Below the pieces are notes generated by a model that was not told where the DNA came from, searched no databases, and saw only the letters and a program-made list of their open reading frames with translations. This document shows, one piece after another, positions 19,124 to 27,952 of a DNA stretch of 64,000 nt; positions within the stretch are counted from its first letter, which is position 1, and the number at the start of each line of letters is the position of its first letter. The position numbers and the translations under genes are program-made. The DNA comes from CAWCPR01 sp963797475 (lineage in GTDB: Bacteria; Chloroflexota; Anaerolineae; Anaerolineales; UBA4823), in the NCBI GenBank assembly GCA_963797475.1, contig CAWCPR010000012.1, forward strand, positions 248,001 through 312,000, read 5' to 3'.

Positions 19124-19133
19124 AGGGTTGGAC

Positions 19134-19374
19134 CAGTCAATAGACTGGTTACGAAAACCGTAATCAGTGCCTGCTCTACCATATCATCTACAGCCAAAAA
19201 CGTAATCAGTCATTCTTCTGGTTACGTTTTTTCGTAACCGGTGCGTAACCGGTCGGTCCGGTGTTTGAGAAAAGCGTAACCAGTCCGAGGACTGATTACG
19301 CTGCCTCACCCGTCCTCTCCGGGGCTAAAATGGGGATACGCCTATCCGTTTTTAGCCAAAAAGGAGAGAAAACC
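19134..19374. repeat. subterminal iteron cluster of transposon B, left end
   Basis: This non-coding end holds several copies of CGTAATCAGT or CGTAACCAGT and their reverse complements ACTGGTTACG/ACTGATTACG, for example near 19149, 19158, 19199, 19215 and 19289. Four more occur at the right end (20885-20950). They are likely transposase binding sites. The cluster ends at the ribosome site AAAAAGGAGAG before the transposase ATG at 19375. Confidence 0.65.
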
Positions 19375-20851
19375 ATGTTTGGCAAGCCAATTGTATCCCG
19401 TTTTTCGCACCTGACGCGGCGTTTCCGAAGCGCGAGGCTCAAGAGGCCGGACCTGCACAGCGCCTGGAAGCAGCGCCAGTGCCTGCCGGATTTTGTGCAG
19501 AGACTCCCCGGTTGCGCAGCGTTACCTGGACTTGCTGGGGCCACTGCACTGGGACCGCCTGCCCGAGCGCAATTTGACGCGCAACTGGGGCCAACCCGCC
19601 ACGCCCTACGCCGCTTTCATTGCCGCTTATCTGCTCAAGCTGAATGAAGGCAAAAAATCGCTGGTTGATCTGCGGGTTTCATTGCTCGAACATCCGGAAC
19701 TGATCTGGCTGCTGGGATTCCCGCTGCTGGTTTCATACCCCGCCAAACTGGGGTTTGACGTAGAGGCCAGCTTGCCTACCTCCCGCCATCTGAGCCGCAT
19801 GCTGCGCGAAATGCCCAACACCGTGCTCCAGTTCCTGCTGGCCAACTCGGTGCGACTGATCCGGGAAGAATTACGCCAACACGAAATCGAAGTGGGCGTG
19901 TGCATCAGCATGGATACGAAGCACATTTTGGCGTGGGTTTGCGAGAACAACCCCAAAGCCTATGTGGAGAACCGCTTCGACAAGACCCAACAACCTGCCG
20001 GCGATCCGGACTGCAAGCTGGGCTGCAAACGCCGCCACAACCGCCGCAAAGCCGAGAGCGATTTGGAAGTTTCCTCAACACCCACCAAGAACCCGATCCC
20101 GGCCAGAGACAAGGCTGTGGGGGAGTTTTATTGGGGGTATGGCTCGGGCGTTGTGGTCTCCAAGGTGCCTGGCTGGGGCGAAGTGGTGCTGGCCGAGCTG
20201 ACCCAAACCTTCGATCGGGCGGATGTATCTTACTTCTTCCCGCTCATGACCGCCACCGAGCAGCGCCTGGGATTTCAGCCGCGCTTTGCCACCTTCGATG
20301 CGGCATTTGATGCGTGGTACGTATACGATTATTTTCATCGCAGCGATGATCCAGCGGCTTTTGCGGCCGTGCCTTTCTCCGAAAAAGGCGGCTACAAGGC
20401 CAAAGGCCGCTCCTTCAGCACCGAAGGTCTACCCATCTGTGCTGCTAGATTGCCCATGCCGCTCCGTTTCACCTTCACAGACCGCACCACCTGCCTGGTG
20501 GAGCATGAGCGCGGTAAATATGTCTGCCCGCTGCGCTACCCACAACCCACCGCCGAGGCCTGCCCGGTCAACCACAAAACCTGGGAAAAGCAGGGCTGCA
20601 CAGTGATGATGCCCACGAGTATCGGCGCTCGCCTGCGTTACACCCTGGACCGAGATGGTCAAGCCTACAAATCCATCTACAAGCAGCGCACCGCAGTAGA
20701 ACGCATCAACAGCCAGGCGGTCGAGCTGGGCATCGAGCGGCCACACATCCGCAATGGCGCTGCGATTGCCAACCAGAACACCATGATCTACATCCTGATC
20801 AATTTGCGCTTGCTACAGCGTATCCGAAGCCATAAGCCTGAAAATGGCTGA
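19375..20851 (+). CDS. DDE transposase of transposon B, with a frame break near the N-terminus
   Basis: Translation from the ATG at 19375 (good AAAGGAGAG site) gives MFGKPIVSRFSHLTRRF and leaves frame near 19490. The remainder from 19493 is open to 20851 and aligns along its length with the transposon A transposase. Shared blocks include KTQQPAGDPDCKLGCKR, the first-Asp strand 'SMDTKHILAWVCENNPKAY' and 'QRTAVERINSQAVELGIERP'. Removing one T from the TTTT at about 19491 restores a continuous frame, so the break looks like a homopolymer indel or recent mutation. A TTG at 19493 could also start a shortened protein lacking about 40 residues. Confidence 0.72.
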
Positions 20852-20958
20852 TTTGTTAAAGAACTGGATTGGCTGAAAGCCAAAAGCGTAATCAGTGATT
20901 TGACTGGTTACGCTTTTTTTGTCCAAAACGTAACCAGTGGCGTAATCAGTCCTGACTC
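20852..20958. repeat. right subterminal end of transposon B with terminator-like hairpin
   Basis: AAGCGTAATCAGT and ACTGGTTACGCTT form an imperfect hairpin followed by a T run at about 20882-20920. It may end transposase transcription and also present two iterons. Two more iterons, CGTAACCAGT and CGTAATCAGT, precede the inverted tip. Confidence 0.55.
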
Positions 20959-20968
20959 GTCCAACCCT

Positions 20969-23101
20969 CCTTCTATGGGGCTTAGGTATTTTAAGAAACC
21001 CCAGCCTCCCAAGCCGGAGAAACCGGCAACTAGTTTCAATCCCCTTCTATGGGGCTTAGGTATTTTAAGCCTCAAACCAAGAAAACCTCGAAATAAGGAG
21101 ATAGAACGTTTCAATCCCCTTCTATGGGGCTTAGGTATTTTAAGAAGGGAAAGACGTTCTCTTGGTACCAGCACTGTTTAGTTTCAATCCCCTTCTATGG
21201 GGCTTAGGTATTTTAAGAAGCAGGTGTCACCGGCACTGACGGCTTGTACTACACGTTTCAATCCCCTTCTATGGGGCTTAGGTATTTTAAGCAAGTACGT
21301 CTTGGAGCAAAGGCTCATCGAAGAAAGTTTCAATCCCCTTCTATGGGGCTTAGGTATTTTAAGAGCGCAAGGGTCTAACCCCCCGAATGACCACACGTTT
21401 CAATCCCCTTCTATGGGGCTTAGGTATTTTAAGCTCGAGGACGATTTAACGAGTGGCGAACGAGCCAGAGTTTCAATCCCCTTCTATGGGGCTTAGGTAT
21501 TTTAAGCAAGACGCCTCCCCCGCCGACCACAACTCCCGCTGGTTTCAATCCCCTTCTATGGGGCTTAGGTATTTTAAGAATCCGAGACTGCAAACTGTGG
21601 AGAGCCACCCACGTTTCAATCCCCTTCTATGGGGCTTAGGTATTTTAAGCCGCAGCAGTGTTGGCATGGGCAACGTGGGAACTCGTTTCAATCCCCTTCT
21701 ATGGGGCTTAGGTATTTTAAGTAGCCAATAACGGCGAGTCCGGAAATGTCACGACGTTTCAATCCCCTTCTATGGGGCTTAGGTATTTTAAGCAGGCGCG
21801 GTGATAACAATTACCGAGCAGGTCAAGAGTTTCAATCCCCTTCTATGGGGCTTAGGTATTTTAAGATGCACCTCCTCCGCCACAGGAATACCTGCTGAGT
21901 TTCAATCCCCTTCTATGGGGCTTAGGTATTTTAAGTATCCGGGCCCGGGTGGAGGAAACAAGCCCGCAAGTTTCAATCCCCTTCTATGGGGCTTAGGTAT
22001 TTTAAGCCATGCAAGATGGAGTAGTCGATTGGGCGGGATATGTTTCAATCCCCTTCTATGGGGCTTAGGTATTTTAAGCCGCGTTGGTCTGCTCCTGCTG
22101 GTTGCTGGCGTGATTGTTTCAATCCCCTTCTATGGGGCTTAGGTATTTTAAGAAAGACCTTTCTATGACTGGCAACGCGTGTTCGCTTGGTTTCAATCCC
22201 CTTCTATGGGGCTTAGGTATTTTAAGACACTGCGCTCCCCCAACGCTCACCCCCACGGTGACGGTTTCAATCCCCTTCTATGGGGCTTAGGTATTTTAAG
22301 TTTTTGCGACAACCCTTGGTCGAACCAGTGGCCCGGGTTTCAATCCCCTTCTATGGGGCTTAGGTATTTTAAGCAGCACCGTCACTGGCCAGAACATTGT
22401 CGTAAATGGTTTCAATCCCCTTCTATGGGGCTTAGGTATTTTAAGGGGTCGAGACCGAAGCAATCCTCGGCAACTGTCCTATGTTTCAATCCCCTTCTAT
22501 GGGGCTTAGGTATTTTAAGTTACGGGCGAAAACATCATCTGGGACCACTGCAAGTGGGTTTCAATCCCCTTCTATGGGGCTTAGGTATTTTAAGAAAGGT
22601 CACTCAGTTGGCCCCTCCCTTGAGAAAGGAGAGTTTCAATCCCCTTCTATGGGGCTTAGGTATTTTAAGTTGTGGGGCAAAACTGCCCGGGGGTGATATC
22701 TTGTTTCAATCCCCTTCTATGGGGCTTAGGTATTTTAAGTCGCAATTTTAACGATCCAAGCAATTCGTGCAAGTTTCAATCCCCTTCTATGGGGCTTAGG
22801 TATTTTAAGTCAGCGGTAGCAGCGATGCAGATATTGCGGGGGTCAAGTTTCAATCCCCTTCTATGGGGCTTAGGTATTTTAAGCGGGGAGCCGGCGGAAG
22901 AACCGTCAAGTACATCGTGTTTCAATCCCCTTCTATGGGGCTTAGGTATTTTAAGTTTTGATTTAGATTAAGGAGAAATTAGACAATGCTAGTTTCAATC
23001 CCCTTCTATGGGGCTTAGGTATTTTAAGCCTCACCCCTGAGCAGCAGAAAGCTCAGCGAGACCTGTTTCAATCCCCTTCTATGGGGCTTAGGTATTTTAA
23101 G
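20969..23101 (-). CRISPR. CRISPR array, leader-proximal segment (29 intact repeats by hand count)
   Basis: It starts with the right 27 bases of the repeat split by transposon B and continues with intact repeats from 21033 to 23065-23101. Repeats here are almost invariant, as expected for the youngest part of an array. The last unit is followed by non-repeat DNA leading to the cas operon. Several spacers encode Pro/Thr-rich peptides on the plus strand (for example 20996-21032 and 21507-21541), and one spans a ribosome site and start codon (22956-22991). Confidence 0.97.
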
Positions 23102-23437
23102 ACTATCCTAAATATCTCTTCGATCCGCTTGTTTTCTAATTATACCTCTCTGGTCCACGCGATTGTGCCGGCTTTGCGAACGACCTTCTGATGAACGATA
23201 AAAAGCTTTGAAATGGCCCAATATGCTCATTTCACTATCTTCAAAATCTCTCGATTTCACTCCGATTCTCATCCGTTTGCACAAAAGCTCGCGTTGCGAA
23301 GGGTATTCGCTCGGAAGTGAATGCGTTCACGAGTGCTCGACGCTTTCGATAAACAAAATCATGCAGGATGGAATGCTCGGTTTGTTGGGCAAACAGCGAA
23401 TGTTCGCCGTTTCTGGGCCAGAGAATTATTCGGATTC
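23102..23437 (-). promoter_or_regulatory. probable CRISPR leader
   Basis: This is the 336-bp segment between the last repeat and the end of the WYL-regulator reading frame. It is AT-richer than its surroundings next to the repeat (TTCTAATTATACCTCTC) and has no supported gene. Since the repeats read ATTGAAAC at their 3' ends on the minus strand, the promoter for pre-crRNA and the integration site for new spacers should lie here, pointing left. I did not identify a convincing -35/-10 pair. The assignment rests on repeat polarity and position next to cas2/cas1. Confidence 0.65.
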
Positions 23438-25100
23438 CTACCGGCGAACCTCCGAGCAATCATTGTACACGCATAATTTTAACCGATCCAGGCGGAAAGT
23501 GCGGTTTGCGCGGCGGGTGTGGCAGTAAGCGATCAGATAGAGCCGTTCCCCGCGCGGCTCCACCATCAGAGGCGTCAGATGGCGGTACTCTGCAGAGTGG
23601 CGCCCAGAAGCTTTGTAAAGCACGTCGATCGATTCTTCGCGGTCAATCGCCCCTTAAATCGCCATCACCATTTCTTCCGAAGGCGGCTCAGGAGGATCAC
23701 TTTCAGGAATCCATTCAGGCTGTGGTTTGATTTGCTGCCGGTCGAGAATCGACCGCAGCATGGCAGTGGCTTTACGAGCGGCGGCGGCGCGTAATGAATG
23801 ATCCAGATTCCCGATTAATTTGGAAAGCAGGCCGGGAGGCGAAACAGCCGCATTTTGAAGGCTTTCGGCCAGCAGCATCAGGCTGAGCAGGTAGGTATGG
23901 TCTGATTTGTTCAGGGTTTTGGGCGTGGATTTGGACCTGGCTTCCGGCCCGAGCACTTCTGGGTTATTTTGCAGATAGGTTAGTTGGATGATGGAGAGAT
24001 CGTGATCGGAGATTAGCCCCCGCCTCCCAAGTTGTTGCAGGATACGCTGCGCCTGCCACGAGTTCCAGAGCCACGTGGCGCGGTGAGAGCAGGTGTTCCA
24101 GGTCGCGCCGGAGCCCGGGGGATTTTCGCAAGGTTTTCAGTTCTTCCGGGTCAGTGAATTCCAGTACCGGACCGGGAATTACACGGATGGTTGGTTCATC
24201 CGCAAGACGCTGAGTTAACGCAGCTGGCGGTTTTTCGCCCAGGCCGCGCTCGAGAATTTCCGGCAATGAAGGCAAGTGTGGCGAACTCGTTCTCCTGATA
24301 GGGACGAGCTGTTCTGTAACATCTCGCTGAGCTGCCAGCCGTAGGGCCGGTGTATCCAGCACGTAAACGCCCGGCGCGGTCGGGTCTAGATATCTTTCGA
24401 GCTCCCATAATAAATCCCAGGCAGGCGGGAAAGGTATTTTTAATACCTGGTCGTTCTCCAGGCTCCAGCGCTCGGGAGGCAGGTCAACGAACTGACCGGC
24501 GCCTGAGCCTTCCAGCAATGCCGCGCCCAGTGGGGTTAACTGCTCTCCCTCGCAGAGCCCCAAAGCCTGCAATCCCACCAGCTCCTGGCGGTGGGCGGCG
24601 CCTAGCGGCGGGGCGCCTGAAGAGGCCTGACTCAAATCCATTCCATCCACCAGCCGGCGCAAAAGTTCTTTGCGGAGGTTGCGGTATTTTTCTCCCGTTG
24701 GCGCCTGCAGCCAGGCCTCCAACAGATGGGAAATCTGGCGCAGAAAAGGCCAGGAAAACCATTCTTGCACCAGGAGCGTAGGATAAGGCGCCTCGTCCTC
24801 ATCCAATAAGGAGGCTGATTGGCACAAGCGCAACCAAAATGAAGTGCGGGGTATGGGGCGGGGCGGCGCGGTAGGTCGGCGCGATGCAGCCGAACGGAAC
24901 TCCGGATCGGATCCGGTCATTTCCGTCTGTTCTTCTGCAAGGCTGTGTACTTCAGCCAGGCTCCGCAGCCCGCGCCGTTTCAATACAGTCCTGAGGGTTT
25001 GAACATCCGCGCCTTCCCCTTTTCGAAAAACGCGGCGAACTACGCTTAACAGATTGAAGATGTATTCAATCGGCAGGTAGTCAATTCGTCGCATGGTCAT
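23438..25100 (-). pseudogene. WYL-domain regulator with XPB/Ssl2-like region, broken frame
   Basis: Three pieces in order make one protein of about 550 residues. From 25100 there is a ~345-residue region with a winged-helix-like start and an XPB/Ssl2 helicase-like regulatory segment (IRVIPGPVLEFTDPEELKTL). A frame change near 24060 then leads to 'QRILQQLGRRGLISDHDLS'. After an in-frame TAA at 23654-23656 comes a WYL domain (TPLMVEPRGERLYLIAYCH, then RTFRLDRLK). WYL proteins often control CRISPR loci by ligand sensing. This one is downstream of cas2 and beside the leader. One frame break and one stop make it a pseudogene as written, but assembly error is possible. Confidence 0.65.
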
Positions 25101-25134
25101 TTCGCCAGATAGTCAGGTAGTCGTTCGTCAAGTA

Positions 25135-25174
25135 GTCTGATAGTCGCAATTCGCTGACCAGGCGACTATCAGAC
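25135..25174. promoter_or_regulatory. 13-bp inverted repeat between cas2 and the WYL gene
   Basis: GTCTGATAGTCGC at 25135-25147 is repeated inverted at 25162-25174, with a 14-bp centre. It lies between the cas2 stop (25198) and the WYL start (25100), along with several copies of TAGTC. There is no T run, so it is more likely an operator or RNA processing hairpin than a terminator. A dimeric regulator such as the neighbouring WYL protein could bind it, but this is only a guess. Confidence 0.5.
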
Positions 25175-25197
25175 GATACGACGATGAGACAATAGGA

Positions 25198-25482
25198 CTA
25201 TTGAATGAAAAACGTCCTCTCTTCGGTTAATCTTCCAGCGCCGATGACGATGGTCCGTCCCACGTCTTCTGCGCCAATAAAGTAGAAGCGGATCGTATCC
25301 TGGGCTTCGCGTACGAAGGGCTTCAGGCGTTTCTTCAGTTTTTCGATCTGCGCCGGCAGCAGGCGGCATTCGAACACGCTGTACTGCACGCGCGTCCCGA
25401 AATCTTCCAGCGTTTTCGCCGCTTTCGTCCGGCGGTTATCATTGCTGATGTCATAACTGACGATGAGGAATTGTTTGGTCAT
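25198..25482 (-). CDS. cas2: Cas2
   Basis: A 94-residue protein with the ferredoxin-like fold of Cas2. It has the first strand 'FLIVSYDISNDNRRTKAAK', in which the Asp after SY is the conserved residue, 'FGTRVQYSVFEC' as the second conserved block, and a C-terminal strand pair. Cas2 dimers bridge two Cas1 dimers in the complex that inserts new spacers at the leader. The gene begins 2 bp after the cas1 stop, so it is co-transcribed. Length is normal for the family. Confidence 0.95.
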   Translation of the reverse strand: MTKQFLIVSYDISNDNRRTKAAKTLEDFGTRVQYSVFECRLLPAQIEKLKKRLKPFVREAQDTIRFYFIGAEDVGRTIVIGAGRLTEERTFFIQ

Positions 25483-25484
25483 TC

Positions 25485-26570
25485 CTACCTGACCATGAAC
25501 GGTATGTATCGTTCCACTTCTCCCAGGATCACCCTCGCCATCAGGTAAGCCTGCAGCTCGAAGATCCTCCGGTAGCTGGTTTGTTCGCCTGTCGCGGGAT
25601 ACAGAATCTGTTCGTTCACCCGGGCTTCATACAGGCCGATAAACCGCTTTCGGGCTGCTTCTTTGAGGTAGATGGGACGCATCTCTTGATCTTGAGCAGA
25701 GGGTTGCTGCTCCCTTTTCGTTGGAGCATTGTCCTCGCTGTCATCGTCATCCTCGTTGCTGCGACGGCGGGGCTGGCCCACCTCGAAATCTCTGAGCGAG
25801 AAGAATGGCCGGTTCGCGGCGGTCAGAATAATGGAGTCCACGATGATCGGGCGAAACTCTTCCTCCAGGTCGAGCGCCATCGACGGTTTGTTGTAATCGA
25901 TGGCGTGGAAGAATCCCAGGTCCGGGTCCAGGCCGGCTACCTGGCAGGCAGCAACCAAGTCATTGAGCAGGAGGGTGTAGCCGAAAGAAAGCAGAGCGTT
26001 AATCGGGTCAGTCGGCGGATAGTAGGCGCGCCGCTCAAACCCCCAGGAATTCCCATCGGCAGGGGGCCGCAGGATTTTTCGCATCAGCCCGAAATATTCT
26101 TTTGCCGCCAGCCCTTCGCGCCCCCGCAGATCATCCAGATTTTGGGATGTTTCCACTTGCCGGCGCATGGAGTCCATGGTAGCCAGCGCGTTACGCGCCC
26201 AGAGGGCCCCTTCGGCGTGGCGCTGCACCAACACGCGCTGGTTGTTCACCTTCCCGCTGACAATGGCCTGGGCAATCGCCATCGCCCTGGCAGGGTCATT
26301 CACGGCCAGCGCCTGGGTCATTCGCAAGCGGCTGTGGCGGTGTTCCCGTCCCAGCACACGCATCCCTTGTGTAAAAATCACGGGCACCCGCCGCCGGGTG
26401 AGCGCGAACAGGGTGGGGACGGTGATATTGACCCCTGTGCCCATCACCACCACCCGGTCCACCTTGATCATCGGGATGTCCTGGAGAACTTCCTGGCCGC
26501 GCTTCACAACCAGCCGCTGGCCTTGCTTGTGGACCTGAACCCCGGTTTCCATCACATACAAAGTGGCCAT
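25485..26570 (-). CDS. cas1: Cas1 integrase with an acidic insertion
   Basis: The 361-residue protein has the beta-strand N-terminal domain and the helical catalytic domain of Cas1. The metal ligands are visible as Glu152 (GREGLAAKEYFG), His222 (GFFHAIDYNKPSMALDLEEEF) and Glu237. The start at 26570 has a strong ribosome site (AAGGAGGCG) just after the RT stop. A 30-residue stretch rich in Asp/Glu and Arg (about 266-295, with SNEDDDDSED) interrupts the C-terminal domain and is unusual. Cas1 joins pre-spacer 3' ends to the first repeat. Here the RT directly upstream suggests that some pre-spacers are cDNA. Confidence 0.95.
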   Translation of the reverse strand: MATLYVMETGVQVHKQGQRLVVKRGQEVLQDIPMIKVDRVVVMGTGVNITVPTLFALTRRRVPVIFTQGMRVLGREHRHSRLRMTQALAVNDPARAMAIAQAIVSGKVNNQRVLVQRHAEGALWARNALATMDSMRRQVETSQNLDDLRGREGLAAKEYFGLMRKILRPPADGNSWGFERRAYYPPTDPINALLSFGYTLLLNDLVAACQVAGLDPDLGFFHAIDYNKPSMALDLEEEFRPIIVDSIILTAANRPFFSLRDFEVGQPRRRSNEDDDDSEDNAPTKREQQPSAQDQEMRPIYLKEAARKRFIGLYEARVNEQILYPATGEQTSYRRIFELQAYLMARVILGEVERYIPFMVR

Positions 26571-26584
26571 CTTCGCCTCCTTCT

Positions 26585-27952
26585 CTACTCGACTACATAC
26601 CCCAGCCATTCAAGCCTGTCGGCTGGAGAGAGGATCCGCGTCTTCTCTGCATTGACTTTGAGGCGGATTTGCGCCAGGGCCGCGATGGACTCGTTATAGG
26701 CCTTCTCCGCCGCGCTTTGTTCCGGGCACAGAATAACCCAGTCATCGGCAAACCGCACCAGCCGGAACCCGGCTTTGGTTACGGAAACGTCGAAAGAGTG
26801 CAGATAAATATTCGCCAGCAGAGGGGAAAGCGGGCTTCCCTGCAACACCCCCACCTGAGTGGGAGCCACGTTTCGATAGAGGAGGTAAGCAGTAACCGCG
26901 ACCCCGGCCGCCGCGCCAGCCGCGCCTCCGCCGGCCAGTAAACCTTTTTTGAGAATTTCACGGCCTGCAGGGGTCTTCAGCGCAGCGACCGCGGCAGTGC
27001 CTGCTCGGACCAGGGAACGTTTTGCCCAGCTCGTTCCCAGGAGCAGGCCGCCCGCAGCCACCTGCTGCACAGCCCTTTGCTGCAGGGCGCGGCGCTCCAG
27101 TTCATCTTCACCTGTTCGCCGGTAGAAACCTTCTTCTTCCCCATCTGGTTCCTGATCGGTCTCCTCGAAAGTTCCGGAGTAGTAAGCGCCTGCAGGTTGA
27201 TAAGAGGCTGGTTCATACCGCGCCTCAGAGTATGGGCCATATTGGCCTTGGTCGAATTGCTCCTGGCTAAACGTGTTCAGCGCCCAACCAATCCCCTGTT
27301 TGACGCGGTTGGAAGCCTTTTCCCATTCCTGCGATAGCCAACCGGTTTTCTCATCCACCGTTCCTCCAGGCGGCATTCCATGCTCCAACACGCCAGCGTC
27401 CAGCCATTTCTGCAGCAGATCCACCACCCGGCCATCGTTGATTCGCTTCTCGATCCTGCGGACCAATAAGCGGTGATCCAGGCTGTCGAAGCAAGAGGCG
27501 ATATCTCCGTCGACAACCCAACGATAACCAGCCACGCGCAGCCGGCGCGCGCAAATGATGGCATCCAGGGTGGATCGGCCGGGCCTGAACCCGAAATTGC
27601 AGGGTAAGAAACCGGGTTCATACAACGGCTCCATCACCTGCTGGGCAGCCCGTTGAGCCACCCGGTCAGCGACATTGAGCACCGCGATCTGGCGCATTCC
27701 GCCGCTTTTTTTCTTGATGTTGAAAACTCCAGGCGCCTGGGGTTGGTAGCGGCCCTTGATGAGCTGGTGCCTCAAGGCGCTCAGTTGAGCGGGTAAGTCG
27801 CGTTCAAACTCCGCCAGAGTGACGCCATCCGGTCCGGCGCTGCGCATTCGCCGATAGCGGGGTATATTCCCTCGCACAGAGCGCCAGGCTGTGAGCAGGT
27901 TATCTGGTGAAGCCAGTTGGTCGATCAGTTTATCTTGTCCGTCCATAGTCAT
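26585..27952 (-). CDS. CRISPR-associated group II-intron-like reverse transcriptase with large internal insertion
   Basis: A 455-residue RT with motifs RT1-RT7. 'VVDGDIASCFDSLDH' (residues 146-160) gives the first catalytic Asp and FADD at 401-404 the other two. 'QGSPLSPLLANIYLH' is RT4 and 'LEWLGYVVE' ends the palm. It lacks the thumb/X and endonuclease domains of intron RTs. Between RT3 and RT4, residues about 193-363 are an insertion. It has a Tyr/Gln/Glu-rich disordered part, a basic helix and a Gly/Ala-rich hydrophobic stretch (about 338-359). The gene precedes cas1 and follows the RemA-like gene with a short overlap, so it belongs to the adaptation operon. Making cDNA for spacer acquisition is the inferred role. 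Confidence 0.9.
   Translation of the reverse strand: MTMDGQDKLIDQLASPDNLLTAWRSVRGNIPRYRRMRSAGPDGVTLAEFERDLPAQLSALRHQLIKGRYQPQAPGVFNIKKKSGGMRQIAVLNVADRVAQRAAQQVMEPLYEPGFLPCNFGFRPGRSTLDAIICARRLRVAGYRWVVDGDIASCFDSLDHRLLVRRIEKRINDGRVVDLLQKWLDAGVLEHGMPPGGTVDEKTGWLSQEWEKASNRVKQGIGWALNTFSQEQFDQGQYGPYSEARYEPASYQPAGAYYSGTFEETDQEPDGEEEGFYRRTGEDELERRALQQRAVQQVAAGGLLLGTSWAKRSLVRAGTAAVAALKTPAGREILKKGLLAGGGAAGAAAGVAVTAYLLYRNVAPTQVGVLQGSPLSPLLANIYLHSFDVSVTKAGFRLVRFADDWVILCPEQSAAEKAYNESIAALAQIRLKVNAEKTRILSPADRLEWLGYVVE

Larger units (their letters stand above)
19124..20968. mobile_element. transposon B inserted in a CRISPR repeat (9-bp target duplication)
   Basis: The tips are AGGGTTGGAC at 19124-19133 and GTCCAACCCT at 20959-20968, perfectly inverted. 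They are flanked by the duplication CCTTCTATG (repeat bases 11-19) at 19115-19123 and 20969-20977. Length is 1845 bp. The tip sequence is the same as in transposon A, but the internal end motifs differ (CGTAATCAGT/CGTAACCAGT in place of CGGAATAC). The target site is shifted by only one base from that of transposon A. Confidence 0.93.

Noticed and set aside
11815..23000. Many ORFs of 60-190 codons running through the array with repeating peptide FNPLLWGLGIL or FQSPSMGLRYFK
   Set aside because: They are translations of the CRISPR repeat in its open frames, not proteins.
11905..23101. Reading the array left-to-right with a leader near 9250
   Set aside because: The repeat ends in ATTGAAAC only on the minus strand, degenerate repeats lie at the left, and the cas operon adjoins the right end.
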